Under the pieces are notes generated by a model. That model worked only from the letters and a program-made list of their open reading frames with translations, was not told the DNA's origin and ran no database searches. A stretch of DNA of 64,000 nucleotides from Aporhodopirellula aestuarii (GTDB taxonomy: Bacteria > Planctomycetota > Planctomycetia > Pirellulales > Pirellulaceae). Both the position numbers and the translations under genes were made by a program. Position 1 is the first letter of the stretch, and each line of letters starts with the position of its first letter. Below are positions 27,008 to 38,295 of this stretch, piece after piece. Where the stretch lies: NCBI RefSeq assembly GCF_023701485.1, contig NZ_JAMQBK010000078.1, positions 1 to 64,000 of the forward strand, in the 5' to 3' direction.

Positions 27008-28325
27008 ATGGAATCATCAATCCTGCAATCGCACCGGTCATACAACAGGCCAACGTACCGCCAAACATCGCCCGCAATCCGAGTTGTGCGAGCTCCGCTT
27101 TCCGCTTCGGTGCCAAACCGCCAACACCGCCAACCTGAATCCCGATGGCGGCGAAATTGCTAAAACCGGCCAACGCATACGTCAACACACAAGCCGTTCG
27201 TGGACTGATGGGTGGCTCATCAGATTTCATCATCTCACCGAGTTGTTGATAGGCAACAAACTCATTGGCAACCGTTTTGAGTCCAATCAAACGCCCCGCT
27301 GTCATGCATTCATCGGCCGGAATCCCCAGCAACCATGCGATCGGCCAACCCATGTAACCAAGGATCACGCCCAAGCTGATCATGGCATCTCCGGTTGATG
27401 AAACCCAGCCGATCGCTTCACACAGGACGGCCAACATCGTATCCACGAGCGCGATCAACGCCAAAAACGCGATCAACATCGCCGCAACATTGATCGCGAG
27501 CTTCATCCCTTCACTCGCACCTTCGACCGCCGCACCGATCAGATTGACATTCTCGCGTTCGATCTCAATGCTCAGACGACTCACCGAAGCCGGCGTGGTT
27601 CCCTCAGATTCACTATCAAGATCGCTCGAGATTACCTGCGGCTGATCCGATTCGGGAACCATCACTTTCGCTATCAATAATGCCGCCGGTGCGCTGATTA
27701 CGGATGCCGTTAGCAGGTGACTGATTTCGATTCCCATTCCCGCATACGCCCCGAGAAGCCCACCTGTCACTGTTGCGAATCCACCCGTCATCATCGCGCA
27801 CAGTTCACTGCGGCTCATCTGATTGAGATAAGGGCGAACGACCAATGGTGCTTCGGTGTGCCCAACGAACACGTTGGCCGCTGCCGCCAGCGTTTCGGGT
27901 CCGCTCGTGCCAAGCGTGAATCTCATCACCCAGGCCATCGCCCCAACGAGACGTTGCATCACACCGAGATAATACAACACGCTCATTAAAGATGAAAAAA
28001 AGATCACGGTGGGTAGCACGCCAAAGGCAAATGTTTGGATCAACAACCCATTGATCGGCGGCTCATGGCCTCCCGCCGAAAAGAGAAACCCACTGCCCAC
28101 GTCGACGTTGCCCATCACCGCTTCGAACCCGTCGCCTATCTTTCGAAACAACCATTCGCCTGTCGATGTCTGCAGGATCAAATAGGCCAGCAGCAACTGG
28201 AGCATCATGCCGCCGGCAACGACTCGAACTGGAAACCGCTTACGGTCCGTGCTGATCACCCAAGCGATACCGACGAACGCTGCGATCCCCAATAGGCAAG
28301 TCAGGCGTGATGGGATATCGCTCAA
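27006..28325 (-). CDS. Concentrative nucleoside transporter (CNT/NupC family)
   Basis: Inner-membrane nucleoside importer driven by an ion gradient. The 439-aa chain has many hydrophobic segments and the CNT signatures GVLPTVIFFSSLMSVLYYLG, NVFVGHTEAPLVVRPYL (nucleoside/cation site) and MTGGFATVTGGLLGAYAGMG. The C-terminal half contains NEFVAYQQL and the second repeat YALAGFSNFAAIGIQVGG. A cytoplasmic acidic loop near residues 225-260 is longer than usual. The start is TTG at 28325, and the stop lies in the terminator's T-tract. Confidence 0.94.
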   Translation of the reverse strand: MSDIPSRLTCLLGIAAFVGIAWVISTDRKRFPVRVVAGGMMLQLLLAYLILQTSTGEWLFRKIGDGFEAVMGNVDVGSGFLFSAGGHEPPINGLLIQTFAFGVLPTVIFFSSLMSVLYYLGVMQRLVGAMAWVMRFTLGTSGPETLAAAANVFVGHTEAPLVVRPYLNQMSRSELCAMMTGGFATVTGGLLGAYAGMGIEISHLLTASVISAPAALLIAKVMVPESDQPQVISSDLDSESEGTTPASVSRLSIEIERENVNLIGAAVEGASEGMKLAINVAAMLIAFLALIALVDTMLAVLCEAIGWVSSTGDAMISLGVILGYMGWPIAWLLGIPADECMTAGRLIGLKTVANEFVAYQQLGEMMKSDEPPISPRTACVLTYALAGFSNFAAIGIQVGGVGGLAPKRKAELAQLGLRAMFGGTLACCMTGAIAGLMIP

Positions 28326-28380
28326 ATGTCCTGCCTAGCTGGAGTGTCTCATAGATGGAGCGAATTCGCCTGTGGGTATA

Positions 28381-28932
28381 TTAAGCCGTCTCGTCCTCGC
28401 TGAGTCCAGCAATGAACTCGTTGACTACCGCCCGCTCGGTCAGCCGAGGATTGATATGAGGACGCTTACTCAACAGAAGAGCCTGCGCATCGGCGGCCGT
28501 CAAACCACGATGTTGGATTAACCAGCAGATGGCCACCGTCGCACTGCGAGCACGCCCGGCTTTGCAATGAATGTAGACGACTTCGCCTTGGCTGGCGTGC
28601 TCCTGCACAAAATCCACACCTTGGCGGACGCTGTCGATCGTGGGGTGCGTGAAGTCGACCGTAGGGATGTGCAGTTGCACGATGCCGTATCGACCATACT
28701 CCTCAACGGGCCCGCCGTACTCCTCGCAAGTGTTGACCACCGCGCGAACGCCCAATGCCGCCAAAGCCTCGACGTCACGGGTAAATGGGCGGGCGCCCAC
28801 AATCACATTGTCATCAATGAAGTCCCACCAATTACGGACCTTAAACACGCGTCCAAGCATCATGTTCCATGCCAATGTTGGATAGAACACGGTGCCCGCA
28901 TACGCACGATCGTAGAATGAACGCTTCTTCAT
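28381..28932 (-). CDS. PTPMT1-like dual-specificity phosphatase
   Basis: A 183-aa phosphatase with the CX5R signature HCKAGRARS (His122, Cys123 nucleophile, Arg129) and a preceding loop TVDFTHP whose Asp93 fits the general acid. The N-terminal part (YPTLAWNMMLGR, then WWDFIDDNVIVGARPF) closely recalls eukaryotic PTPMT1, which dephosphorylates phosphatidylglycerophosphate in cardiolipin synthesis. That substrate is therefore the best guess, ahead of a protein phosphatase role. The gene overlaps the panC stop by four bases and is translationally coupled to it. Confidence 0.87.
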   Translation of the reverse strand: MKKRSFYDRAYAGTVFYPTLAWNMMLGRVFKVRNWWDFIDDNVIVGARPFTRDVEALAALGVRAVVNTCEEYGGPVEEYGRYGIVQLHIPTVDFTHPTIDSVRQGVDFVQEHASQGEVVYIHCKAGRARSATVAICWLIQHRGLTAADAQALLLSKRPHINPRLTERAVVNEFIAGLSEDETA

Positions 28933-29762
28933 AAGATTCGATTATCAATCAGTCGTGTGTTTCCGACCCGCGCGGCGATCAATGCCACCGAAGACTGATC
29001 GAGTCGTCGAACCGGTTGCAAGGAGTTGGCATCCACAACAACCGCGTAATCCACTTTGTCGCAAGCGGATAATTCCGCATACATCGTGCGTTCAAGTTCG
29101 TCCGCACGATCTTCTCCGCCCTGAACCAATTCAGCCGCTTTTACGAGGGCACGCGATAACGACAACGCGGTTACTCGTTCGCTTTCGCTGAGGTAACGGT
29201 TGCGACTACTCATCGCCAAGCCATCTTTTTCGCGAACGATTTCACAAGGCACGATCTCGACCGGAACGTTTAGGTCGCGAACCATATGCTCGATCACGCG
29301 CAATTGTTGAAAGTCCTTTTGACCAAAGAACGCCGCGTTTGCCGGGATGATCTGAAACAACTTCATCACAACCGTCGTCACGCCACGAAAGTGTTCCGGA
29401 CGCGATTGTCCTTCGAGCGGCAGCGAGACAGGTGGCGGATTCACATAAGTTCCAAATCCATCGGGATACATGACCGCATCCGTTGGCAGAAACACCGCGT
29501 CGGCGCCTTCCTCACGCAGCAGTTCGAGATCTTGCTCGAGCGGACGGGGATAGCGACTCAAGTCTTCCCCCTCGGCGAACTGAGTCGGATTCACAAAGAT
29601 CGTCGCAACGCACAGATCACACTGCGATTTTGCCCGACGCACTAGAGATAAATGGCCTTCGTGCAACGCCCCCATCGTGGGCACGATACCGATGGTTTGA
29701 GCGCGAGATTGTTGGTCACGACACCACGCCCGCATCGCTGCAATTTCAGAAAAAGTTTTCAA
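28929..29762 (-). CDS. panC: Pantothenate synthetase
   Basis: Condenses pantoate with beta-alanine using ATP, the last step of pantothenate (coenzyme A precursor) synthesis. PTMGALHEGHLSLVRRA carries the HxGH motif (34-37). FVNPTQF, the FGQKDFQQL motif and AMSSRNRYL are all present. The 277-aa length is canonical. The start is TTG at 29762, giving the standard MKTF N-terminus. It overlaps the downstream phosphatase by four bases. Confidence 0.96.
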   Translation of the reverse strand: MKTFSEIAAMRAWCRDQQSRAQTIGIVPTMGALHEGHLSLVRRAKSQCDLCVATIFVNPTQFAEGEDLSRYPRPLEQDLELLREEGADAVFLPTDAVMYPDGFGTYVNPPPVSLPLEGQSRPEHFRGVTTVVMKLFQIIPANAAFFGQKDFQQLRVIEHMVRDLNVPVEIVPCEIVREKDGLAMSSRNRYLSESERVTALSLSRALVKAAELVQGGEDRADELERTMYAELSACDKVDYAVVVDANSLQPVRRLDQSSVALIAARVGNTRLIDNRIL

Positions 29763-29914
29763 AACGATTCGCGATCAGGAAGCCAGTAATTGTCGGATGA
29801 AATGAGAGTTGAGAATCTACCTCAGTTGACGCCCGATGTTGAGCCCGCCACTATCCATTCCTGGCTGAGACTCAATGCCCGATCACGCTCAACGCCCAAT
29901 CAACCGACCGCGCG

Positions 29915-30349
29915 TCATATCGATTCGCCGCCATCCACGGACGTTCCGGTTGCGTCCGCCAAAACTTCTTCGGAAACAAAGATCGGCAGCGGCGGATCAT
30001 ACGTCACCGCGACCGCAATCGCATCGCTAGGCCGCGCGTCCACTTCGATCGTTTCACCCGACGCGGTGAGCAGGTGCAGTTGAGCGAAATAGGTATGTTC
30101 GGACAAATCACTGATCACAACCCGCTCGATCACGGCACCGAGAGACTCGGCTACCGAAACGATCAAGTCATGCGTCAGCGGTCGGGGTGGGACGTAATCG
30201 TGTTTGACTCGGCGGTCAATGTTCGTCGCTTCGAAGATTCCAATCATGATCGGAAACTGACGCTCGCCGTCAACTTCTTTGAGATAAATGACTTGATTGT
30301 CCGTCAGCTCGGAGATGATGATCCGAGCGAGTTGCATTTCGACGCTCAT
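29915..30349 (-). CDS. Bifunctional nuclease family protein (DUF151)
   Basis: A 144-aa cytoplasmic protein of the BFN/DUF151 family, some members of which have DNase/RNase activity. The fold is recognisable from MQLARIIISE, the FPIMIGIFEA segment with the family's E-A, TYFAQL and the DARPSDAIAVA signature near residue 105. The start at 30349 fits the family N-terminus; the frame is open to 30478 but would overlap the upstream gene. Its biochemical role in planctomycetes is not known to me. Confidence 0.9.
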   Translation of the reverse strand: MSVEMQLARIIISELTDNQVIYLKEVDGERQFPIMIGIFEATNIDRRVKHDYVPPRPLTHDLIVSVAESLGAVIERVVISDLSEHTYFAQLHLLTASGETIEVDARPSDAIAVAVTYDPPLPIFVSEEVLADATGTSVDGGESI

Positions 30350-30455
30350 TAAATATTCCGTCAAAGGATAGCGGCCGGAAATAAATTGCTGCACTCTCAC
30401 AGTATACTGAAACTTCGGGGGCACGTATTTGAACGGCCAACCCGCGAAAGAGTTT

Positions 30456-31265
30456 TCACTCCTGTTTCTCGCTCTCACCTAGCAATTTTTGCACCAAAGG
30501 GCGGATATCATTTTGGTAGTTGAAACCACTTCCGGCCGCGTTCTCAGTGAACCGCGCCGCAAGCTTCCCGTCACGGTCGAAAACCATCACCGAGGGTAGT
30601 GACGCGATCTTGGCGGATCGAAACACTTCTTCGCTCGGCGTTTGCGACATGTAGTTGGGGAACGTCGCTCCGACGGCTTTGAGAAACGCTTGGGCACGAT
30701 CCGCGTACGATTCCGCTGGGTAGCGCTCCCGGCCGTCGAAATCCAGATTCACGCCGATTGCTCGCACTCGATCAGGATACCGCTGCTGCAACGCCACCAA
30801 TTGCGGATACTCCTTGAGACAGGGCATGCATGCGAGCGACCAGAAATCAACAACGGTCACGGCGCCCGTCTTGCCGATTTCGGCATTGATCTCATCCCAT
30901 GTGCCGTAACGAAGATCGATCGCAGCCGGCTGTGCTTTGGTGCTAACCAGTCTCACCCCGCCCCGATCGCTTGGCCGCACCATCACGGATGGCTGGATAT
31001 CGTCAGGGAGATGAAGCCCTTTGACGTCATCGTTAGCATCCGACGCGTCAGCATCGGCCGGATTATCTGCCGGCAGGACCATGTCTTCGGGCAACAGCAA
31101 GCCCTCAGTCAGTGTCTTAACCGGCCCCTCGGCAGCGGCATTCACTGGCGCCACAACGTTTCCGGCCGCCGCGGGCGGCGTGTTTTCGCGATCCCCACCA
31201 CCACATCCGACGACCGCGGTCAACACCATGACGGCTGCTATCGTTTTGAGGACATACGTTTCCAT
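30456..31265 (-). CDS. TlpA-like thioredoxin-fold lipoprotein
   Basis: A 269-aa exported protein. ATG 31265 begins a lipoprotein-like signal (VLTAVVGCGGG). A disordered Asp/Ala-rich linker of about 80 residues is followed by a TlpA/ResA-type thioredoxin domain with VVDFWSLACMPCLKEYPQL (active CMPC) and the cis-Pro loop IASLPSVMVFD. Periplasmic disulfide reduction, for example in cytochrome maturation, is the family role; the partner is unknown here. Confidence 0.87.
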   Translation of the reverse strand: METYVLKTIAAVMVLTAVVGCGGGDRENTPPAAAGNVVAPVNAAAEGPVKTLTEGLLLPEDMVLPADNPADADASDANDDVKGLHLPDDIQPSVMVRPSDRGGVRLVSTKAQPAAIDLRYGTWDEINAEIGKTGAVTVVDFWSLACMPCLKEYPQLVALQQRYPDRVRAIGVNLDFDGRERYPAESYADRAQAFLKAVGATFPNYMSQTPSEEVFRSAKIASLPSVMVFDRDGKLAARFTENAAGSGFNYQNDIRPLVQKLLGESEKQE

Positions 31266-31460
31266 CGCACAACTGTGTGTTGTTTGCAAAAATCGATCCA
31301 TCGTTTGACTCGGTTAGAAAAGAGAAGCTGGTGGGGATACCAGCCATGAAATATAAACGATCTGCCGCGTTTTTGGCTAACGCAAGATGAGCACTTACGA
31401 ACCATTCTCTCAGGGAATCCACACCGCTCAGTCGACCGGGGCTCACGGCTCGGAAACCGA

Positions 31461-32308
31461 CTATTTCTTTCGCAGGATGAAGACCGCGTCCGTGAGATCT
31501 TCGTCGAATTGACGCTCACTTTCGATATCGCAGTCGAAATCGAAGATACCTGCGATCTCGAAGACGTCTTTGACACTCGCTAACAACGCGCGTGCCTGCG
31601 AAGGTGTATAGAGTCGAAGCGGAAATTCGCTACGAATTCGCTCGACCTGACCACTCGGTTTGGTGGCTTTAATCGAAACACGCAACGTCTCAACTCGCTT
31701 GCGTCGTTGAAAATCAATCACTCGCAACGTGACGCTCACGTTCGTTCCCGCGTGAGACGCTTTCCAGCGTTCCATGCAGTCAGGGTCGGCATCCATCGGA
31801 ATACAGTGAAAGCCGAGGATGTAAATGCCATCTTGTCGAAGCGACGCAGCGACCGAGCGGAGGTGCCGCTCGGCAGAGGCACCATCGGTCAAATGCCGAA
31901 ACGTGTTAAACGTACACATCGCCGCGTCGACTTGAGGCGAGCACACGTAGGTGGTCATGTCATCTAGAACAAGCTCGCCGGCCAATCCACGCCGTGACAA
32001 TCGTTTGCGAAGGTACGCCAACATCGCCGCGTTGTTATCAACGGCGACCAAGTCATAGCCCCTCGCCGCCATCGCAGCCACCAACCGGCCGCTACCGCAA
32101 CCAGGCTCATACAACCGTTTCACCTTCCGCTTGCAATAACGCTCGAAAACATCTTCGAAGAACTCAACCTCGTCGGCTGTCTCGTCACGGAAGACCATGT
32201 CGAAGTATTGAGGATGGTCGTACCACGATTTTTCCTCCGCCGACTTGGACGACGCTTTCGACGTCGTTGTCTTTGTTGGCTTTATCGCAGCAGGTTGTTT
32301 TTTCGCCA

Positions 32309-32309
<1 letters not shown>
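31461..32309 (-). CDS. Class I SAM-dependent methyltransferase
   Basis: A 282-aa cytoplasmic methyltransferase. A Lys/Thr/Ser-rich leader (1-25) precedes the Rossmann fold with motif I YEPGCGSGR (67-75), the acidic end of beta-2 (LVAVDNN) and motif IV-like MCTFNTFRHL. The substrate is unknown. ATG 32309 overlaps the TGA of the Uup-type gene by one base, so it is the last gene of a coupled operon starting at 36787. Confidence 0.87.
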
Positions 32310-34179
<1,870 letters not shown>

Positions 34180-34183
<4 letters not shown>

Positions 34184-35196
34184 AAAGTGGAAGAAGAAGT
34201 GGATTTGGATTCGTCGCTCTGCATCGACTCGCGGAACAATTCCGCAATAACGTCTTCGAGCGGTGGGTCTTCGACAACGACGTCTTCGATCGCGTGGTCG
34301 CGAAGAGTTTCAGCGAGCAATCGTGGCACATCACCACGCGGCACTCGGTATTGGATCTTGGGCCAATTCTCGTTCACGATCGAACCGAGAGTTTTGGGCA
34401 AGGTGAGTGATTCCGAAGCAGCAAACTGCAGCGTGACGAGTTTGTCGCCGCTGAACTTGTCCACGATCCCGGATAACGATCCGTCGTACTGGATCGAGCC
34501 GCGAGCCACCACCACGACGCGCCGGCAGAGGGCAGCGACGTCTTTCATGTAGTGGCTCGTTAACAGAATCGTGATTTGACGTTTTTCTTGGTAGTACCGC
34601 AAGAAGTTTTGAATGTTGTGCTGGGCGATCACATCGAGGCCGATCGTCGGCTCATCGAGGAACAACACCTCGGGGCTGTGCAGCAACGCAGCGATCAGTT
34701 CCATCTTCATGCGTTCGCCGAGCGACAATTCGCGAACCGGCTGGTCGAGCAAACGAGTCACGTCGAGCAGATCACTCAGTTCGTCGAGTCGCGCGGCAAA
34801 CGCTTTTGGATCGACACCATAAATGTGCTGGTGCAACCGATAGGACTCACGAGCGGGCAAATCCCACCACAACTGGTTCTTCTGCCCCATCACGAGCGCG
34901 AACCGGCGGCGATATTCGTTTTGACGCAGCCAGGGGACATATCCCATCACCGTCGCCGTGCCGCTGGTCGGCTGGATCACCCCCGAAAGCAATTTCAGCG
35001 TGGTCGTTTTCCCCGCCCCGTTGGGCCCGAGAAACGCAACGAACTCTCCCTGTTCGACCCGCAGATTGATGCCCTCGACCGCGTGAACGTCGCGATACTC
35101 GCGGCTAAACAGGCCCCGGATACTGCCACCGAGTCCCTCACGCTTTTGATACACACGGTAATGCTTGGTCAGCTCGTTGACTTCGATAATCGGCAT
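34180..35196 (-). CDS. ABC-2 exporter ATP-binding subunit (COG4586-like)
   Basis: Cytoplasmic ATPase with Walker A GPNGAGKT (57-64), signature LSLGERMKMEL and Walker B VLFLDEPTIGLD. The extended N-terminus with GLFSREYRDVHAVEGI and the C-terminal domain after residue 240 are typical of the subfamily that works with two different ABC-2 permeases. Such a permease pair sits alone at 3858-5640, so the exporter genes appear split. ATG 35196 fits the family start; the frame is open to 35280. Its stop overlaps the start of uup by four bases. Confidence 0.92.
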
Positions 35197-35269
35197 CACT
35201 TCCAACCCGTCGGGAGAAAACCGAGCATTGTAGCGCCGCGAGTCGATTGTTCGCAGTGGGGGTGACGCC

Positions 35270-36787
35270 TTATGGGCCACTTGGCTGTTTGCTTTTGATC
35301 AAACCAGCCTTCACCGCCTTTTCGATTTCGGCCCGCATGTCGACATACACCGGCTCGGGCAGCTCCTCTCCTCGGCGGATGATTTCTGCCGAGAGAATCG
35401 CATCAGGCGGCAATTGAATCTGGTTTTTCTCTTTCTTCTCCGTCGGATCGACTCGCCGCAAACGCGAGACATTGTCCATTCCGTCAATCACGCGTCCGAA
35501 GATGGTTTGATTGCTCGCGATCGCCACGATCGGCAGATACAAAATTGCGAACTGCGAACTCCCCGAATTTTCAACAAATTCTCCATTGCCGAGGGGAATC
35601 TTTGCCATCGCCAACGAACCACGCAGTCCCGGGCGTGAACCTTCTCGCCCATGTTCATCGACCAAGAACTGGCCAGCATTGCCCCGTCCATCTCCCGATA
35701 CGTCACCCGAAAGTGCCAGGACATTTTCGGAGACGACCGAAAAGTCCATCCCGTCGTAAAAGCCGTCTTCGACTAGCTTGAGGAAGTGAGCCACCGCGGA
35801 CGGCGCCGCATCCGGAAACAACTCGACGACGAAGTCGCCCTTGGTCGTTTCAAATCGGACCTGCGGCAGCTTATCAGGATCCGTTTTGGCGATCGCTTCC
35901 TGTTCCTGCTTGAACTGCTCCTCGAGCTTGTCGAGTTGGTACAACAACATCTTATCGGCCTTCTCGAGGTCTTCTTCGGTGAGCGATTCATAGACCTGTT
36001 TTGCGGTATCGAATCGCCCCGTTACCACCGCCGATCGGCCCAACGCCAGAAAGAGAAACCGAAAATTCTGGCCAATATCAAGCAACCGAGCAGCTGCTTC
36101 ATAGGTGTGCTCGTCATAAATGTCGTTTTCGAAGTGATGCTGCACCATCGTGACGACGTAACTGACCGCCTCGACGCTGGGCAGGTATCGCATCAAGTCC
36201 AACGCGGCAACAAATTGCTCCTGCATCAGATTCCAAGTCTTGTTGCGTTGCTCGCGGTACTCGATGACGGCTGATGGCGTTTGGTCGTAGCCATTGCGAT
36301 AGTGAATCTGAATGCGGCGAAGGTCCAACATGGCCGCCTCAAGCTCTTTGTCTAGCGTTTTGTAGCGATCCCATGCTTTCTGGGCGTCTGGTTGAATCTC
36401 TTCGGGCAGCGTCTTGAGCGCCATCTTGAGCTGCTCCGGGTCGTCGTGAAGCGGTGCTTCCGGCGCGGGGGCATCGTGCGAATGCCCTTCGTGCCCGTGC
36501 CCCTCATGCGACTCGCCCGCCCCAGGCACTTTCGAGGTCGTGGGCTCTGACGGCAAAGATGTCGATGGCTCGCCTGACAATGGCCCGAAAAACTCTGACG
36601 TTGAGACATCACTGTCCGCTTGAGCCCCAATTGCCGTCGCGTCCTGAGCCGAGACGCGGCTCGTCATGATCGCGGCACCCCCGAAAGTCACGGCAAAAAC
36701 GGCCGTCACGGCGAGCAGACCGCTGATCCGCTTGCTGCGAAACGATCGAACCGGCATGCGTGACAACGAGGAGACAAAAGCGGGCAT
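35270..36787 (-). CDS. Exported cyclophilin-like protein, degenerate active site
   Basis: A 505-aa exported protein. A signal peptide (GLLAVTAVFAVTFGGAAIM) is followed by a His-rich patch HEGHGHEGHSHD (about 93-104), a helical TPR-like domain (115-305) and a cyclophilin domain (310-475). The cyclophilin fold is clear from VRFETTKGDFVVELFPD, GDGRGN, SGSSQFAI and TIFGRVIDGMD. However, the catalytic FHRVI segment reads FSVVS (349-353) and the QGGD loop reads LSGD, so the key Arg and Gln are missing. It may act as a binding scaffold or have lost isomerase activity. It heads the operon running to 31461. Confidence 0.87.
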   Translation of the reverse strand: MPAFVSSLSRMPVRSFRSKRISGLLAVTAVFAVTFGGAAIMTSRVSAQDATAIGAQADSDVSTSEFFGPLSGEPSTSLPSEPTTSKVPGAGESHEGHGHEGHSHDAPAPEAPLHDDPEQLKMALKTLPEEIQPDAQKAWDRYKTLDKELEAAMLDLRRIQIHYRNGYDQTPSAVIEYREQRNKTWNLMQEQFVAALDLMRYLPSVEAVSYVVTMVQHHFENDIYDEHTYEAAARLLDIGQNFRFLFLALGRSAVVTGRFDTAKQVYESLTEEDLEKADKMLLYQLDKLEEQFKQEQEAIAKTDPDKLPQVRFETTKGDFVVELFPDAAPSAVAHFLKLVEDGFYDGMDFSVVSENVLALSGDVSGDGRGNAGQFLVDEHGREGSRPGLRGSLAMAKIPLGNGEFVENSGSSQFAILYLPIVAIASNQTIFGRVIDGMDNVSRLRRVDPTEKKEKNQIQLPPDAILSAEIIRRGEELPEPVYVDMRAEIEKAVKAGLIKSKQPSGP

Positions 36788-36868
36788 ATCAACGGTCCAA
36801 CAGCACGAACAAAAAAGAAAACATCGGCCCGCTCATACGCACCGTCGCCCAAAATGGTTTGGTCGCCG

Positions 36869-37909
36869 CTAGCTCAACCGCCGCAGCCCGTCTTCGGTCA
36901 TCGGATTGGGAATTTCGACCTCGATCTCGTCGATCCGCGACAACGTTTCGTCGTCGAGAATGAGGTCGTCTGCCGCCAAACTCTCTTTCAATTGCTCGAT
37001 CGAGGTGGCTCCGATGATCGTCGAGGCGACGAAATCATGCTGCTTGCTCCACGCCACCGCGAGCGCCGTCACGCTGACACCGATCGAGTCGGCGACTTCC
37101 ATCAAGCGGCGTGTCGTCTCAATCGTCCGATCGTTAACAAATCGCTGGGCCATCCGTTTTTGACGCTCTGCCCCCGTGAGGAGGTAGTCGGTAAAGCGGG
37201 CCCCCGGCGGCGGTCCGTCGTTGTACTTCCCAGTCAACACACCGCCGCCGAGCGGCGAGTACGGCAGCAAACTGACTTTCTCGCGGCGGCAAACTTGCGC
37301 CAATTCGTTCTCACAGCGTCGATTGATCAAGCTGAAATTATTTTGCACGGTCTGATATCGCTCCACGTCGTGCAAATCAGCCGCCCACAAGCTCTTCATC
37401 AGCCCCCAGCAGGTTTCGTTGCTGCATCCGATCACCCGGACTTTGCCGGATCGTTTGAGATGCGTGAGTCCTTCGAGCACCTCCTCGTAAGGCATTCCGT
37501 GATCGGGCCAGTGCGTTTGGTAGAGGTCAATGTAATCGGTTTGGAGCCGCCGCAGCGAATCTTCGCAGGAGCGAATGATCTGATGTCGATCGAGGGTTGT
37601 CCGCCCATGTCGAACCGGGGGCGTGAACCAACCGTGCCCAGGCCCGGTGATCTTGGTCGCTACCGTGATCGCATCGCGAGGCTGGTCCTTGAGCCACGAC
37701 CCAAAGATTTCCTCCGTCAAACCGACGGTTTCCTTTCGGGGAGGCACTGGGTAAATCTCAGCCGCATCAAAGAAATTGATCCCCGATTCCAACGCCACGT
37801 TGCAAATTTCGTGCGACAGCGACTGATCGCAGGAACTGCCAAAAGTCATTGTTCCCATGCAAATGTCGGAAACCGTCAGTCCGCTACCGCCTAGTCGTCG
37901 TTGTTGCAT
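36869..37909 (-). CDS. Aldo/keto reductase
   Basis: NADPH-dependent oxidoreductase of 346 aa, TIM-barrel fold, similar to the Tas/YghZ type. Starting at ATG 37909, FFDAAEIYP contains the catalytic Asp48 and Tyr53, TKITGPG the Lys, and the conserved YQTHWPDHG provides the His. The C-terminal phosphate-binding region reads STIIGATSIEQLKESL. The frame is open a further 30 codons upstream. The physiological substrate is unknown. It lies 81 bp upstream of the cyclophilin-led operon. Confidence 0.93.
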   Translation of the reverse strand: MQQRRLGGSGLTVSDICMGTMTFGSSCDQSLSHEICNVALESGINFFDAAEIYPVPPRKETVGLTEEIFGSWLKDQPRDAITVATKITGPGHGWFTPPVRHGRTTLDRHQIIRSCEDSLRRLQTDYIDLYQTHWPDHGMPYEEVLEGLTHLKRSGKVRVIGCSNETCWGLMKSLWAADLHDVERYQTVQNNFSLINRRCENELAQVCRREKVSLLPYSPLGGGVLTGKYNDGPPPGARFTDYLLTGAERQKRMAQRFVNDRTIETTRRLMEVADSIGVSVTALAVAWSKQHDFVASTIIGATSIEQLKESLAADDLILDDETLSRIDEIEVEIPNPMTEDGLRRLS

Positions 37910-38295
37910 TGCCGTGTGTTCCCTGGGAACGAGTTGAATTGCGGTTACAATGATTCGATGCAGGTTTGTAGCGTTCTGACGCTGAGCATCAATCCCCACC
38001 CCGACGGCCTGAACTGAACACCACTACTTGACGATCAACCTCCCGACCAAAGCCGGGGATTCACGCACAGGCCGTGGAATCCAACCTTGTCACCTCAAAA
38101 CTCCTCGCCGTCCCGGCCCTCTAAGCCACTCGCCCGCCCCGCCTCGTTCCCCACCCTCAACCTGACCTCCCGCCGCATGCCCCGCTTCCCTGATCCTGAT
38201 GCCTCTACCTCGCGGGCTTGGTTCCCGCGAACAACCTGGACCGCGCACGGGACGCGAACAAAGACCGCCGAGATATCACACACGGACATCTCGCT
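37910..38295. other. Divergent intergenic region
   Basis: About 385 bases separate the aldo/keto reductase and the cyclase gene. It should hold both promoters, but no clear -35/-10 pair was found. Open frames here are short and lack similarity or codon bias. A few small GC hairpins are present; nothing else is seen. Confidence 0.4.
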
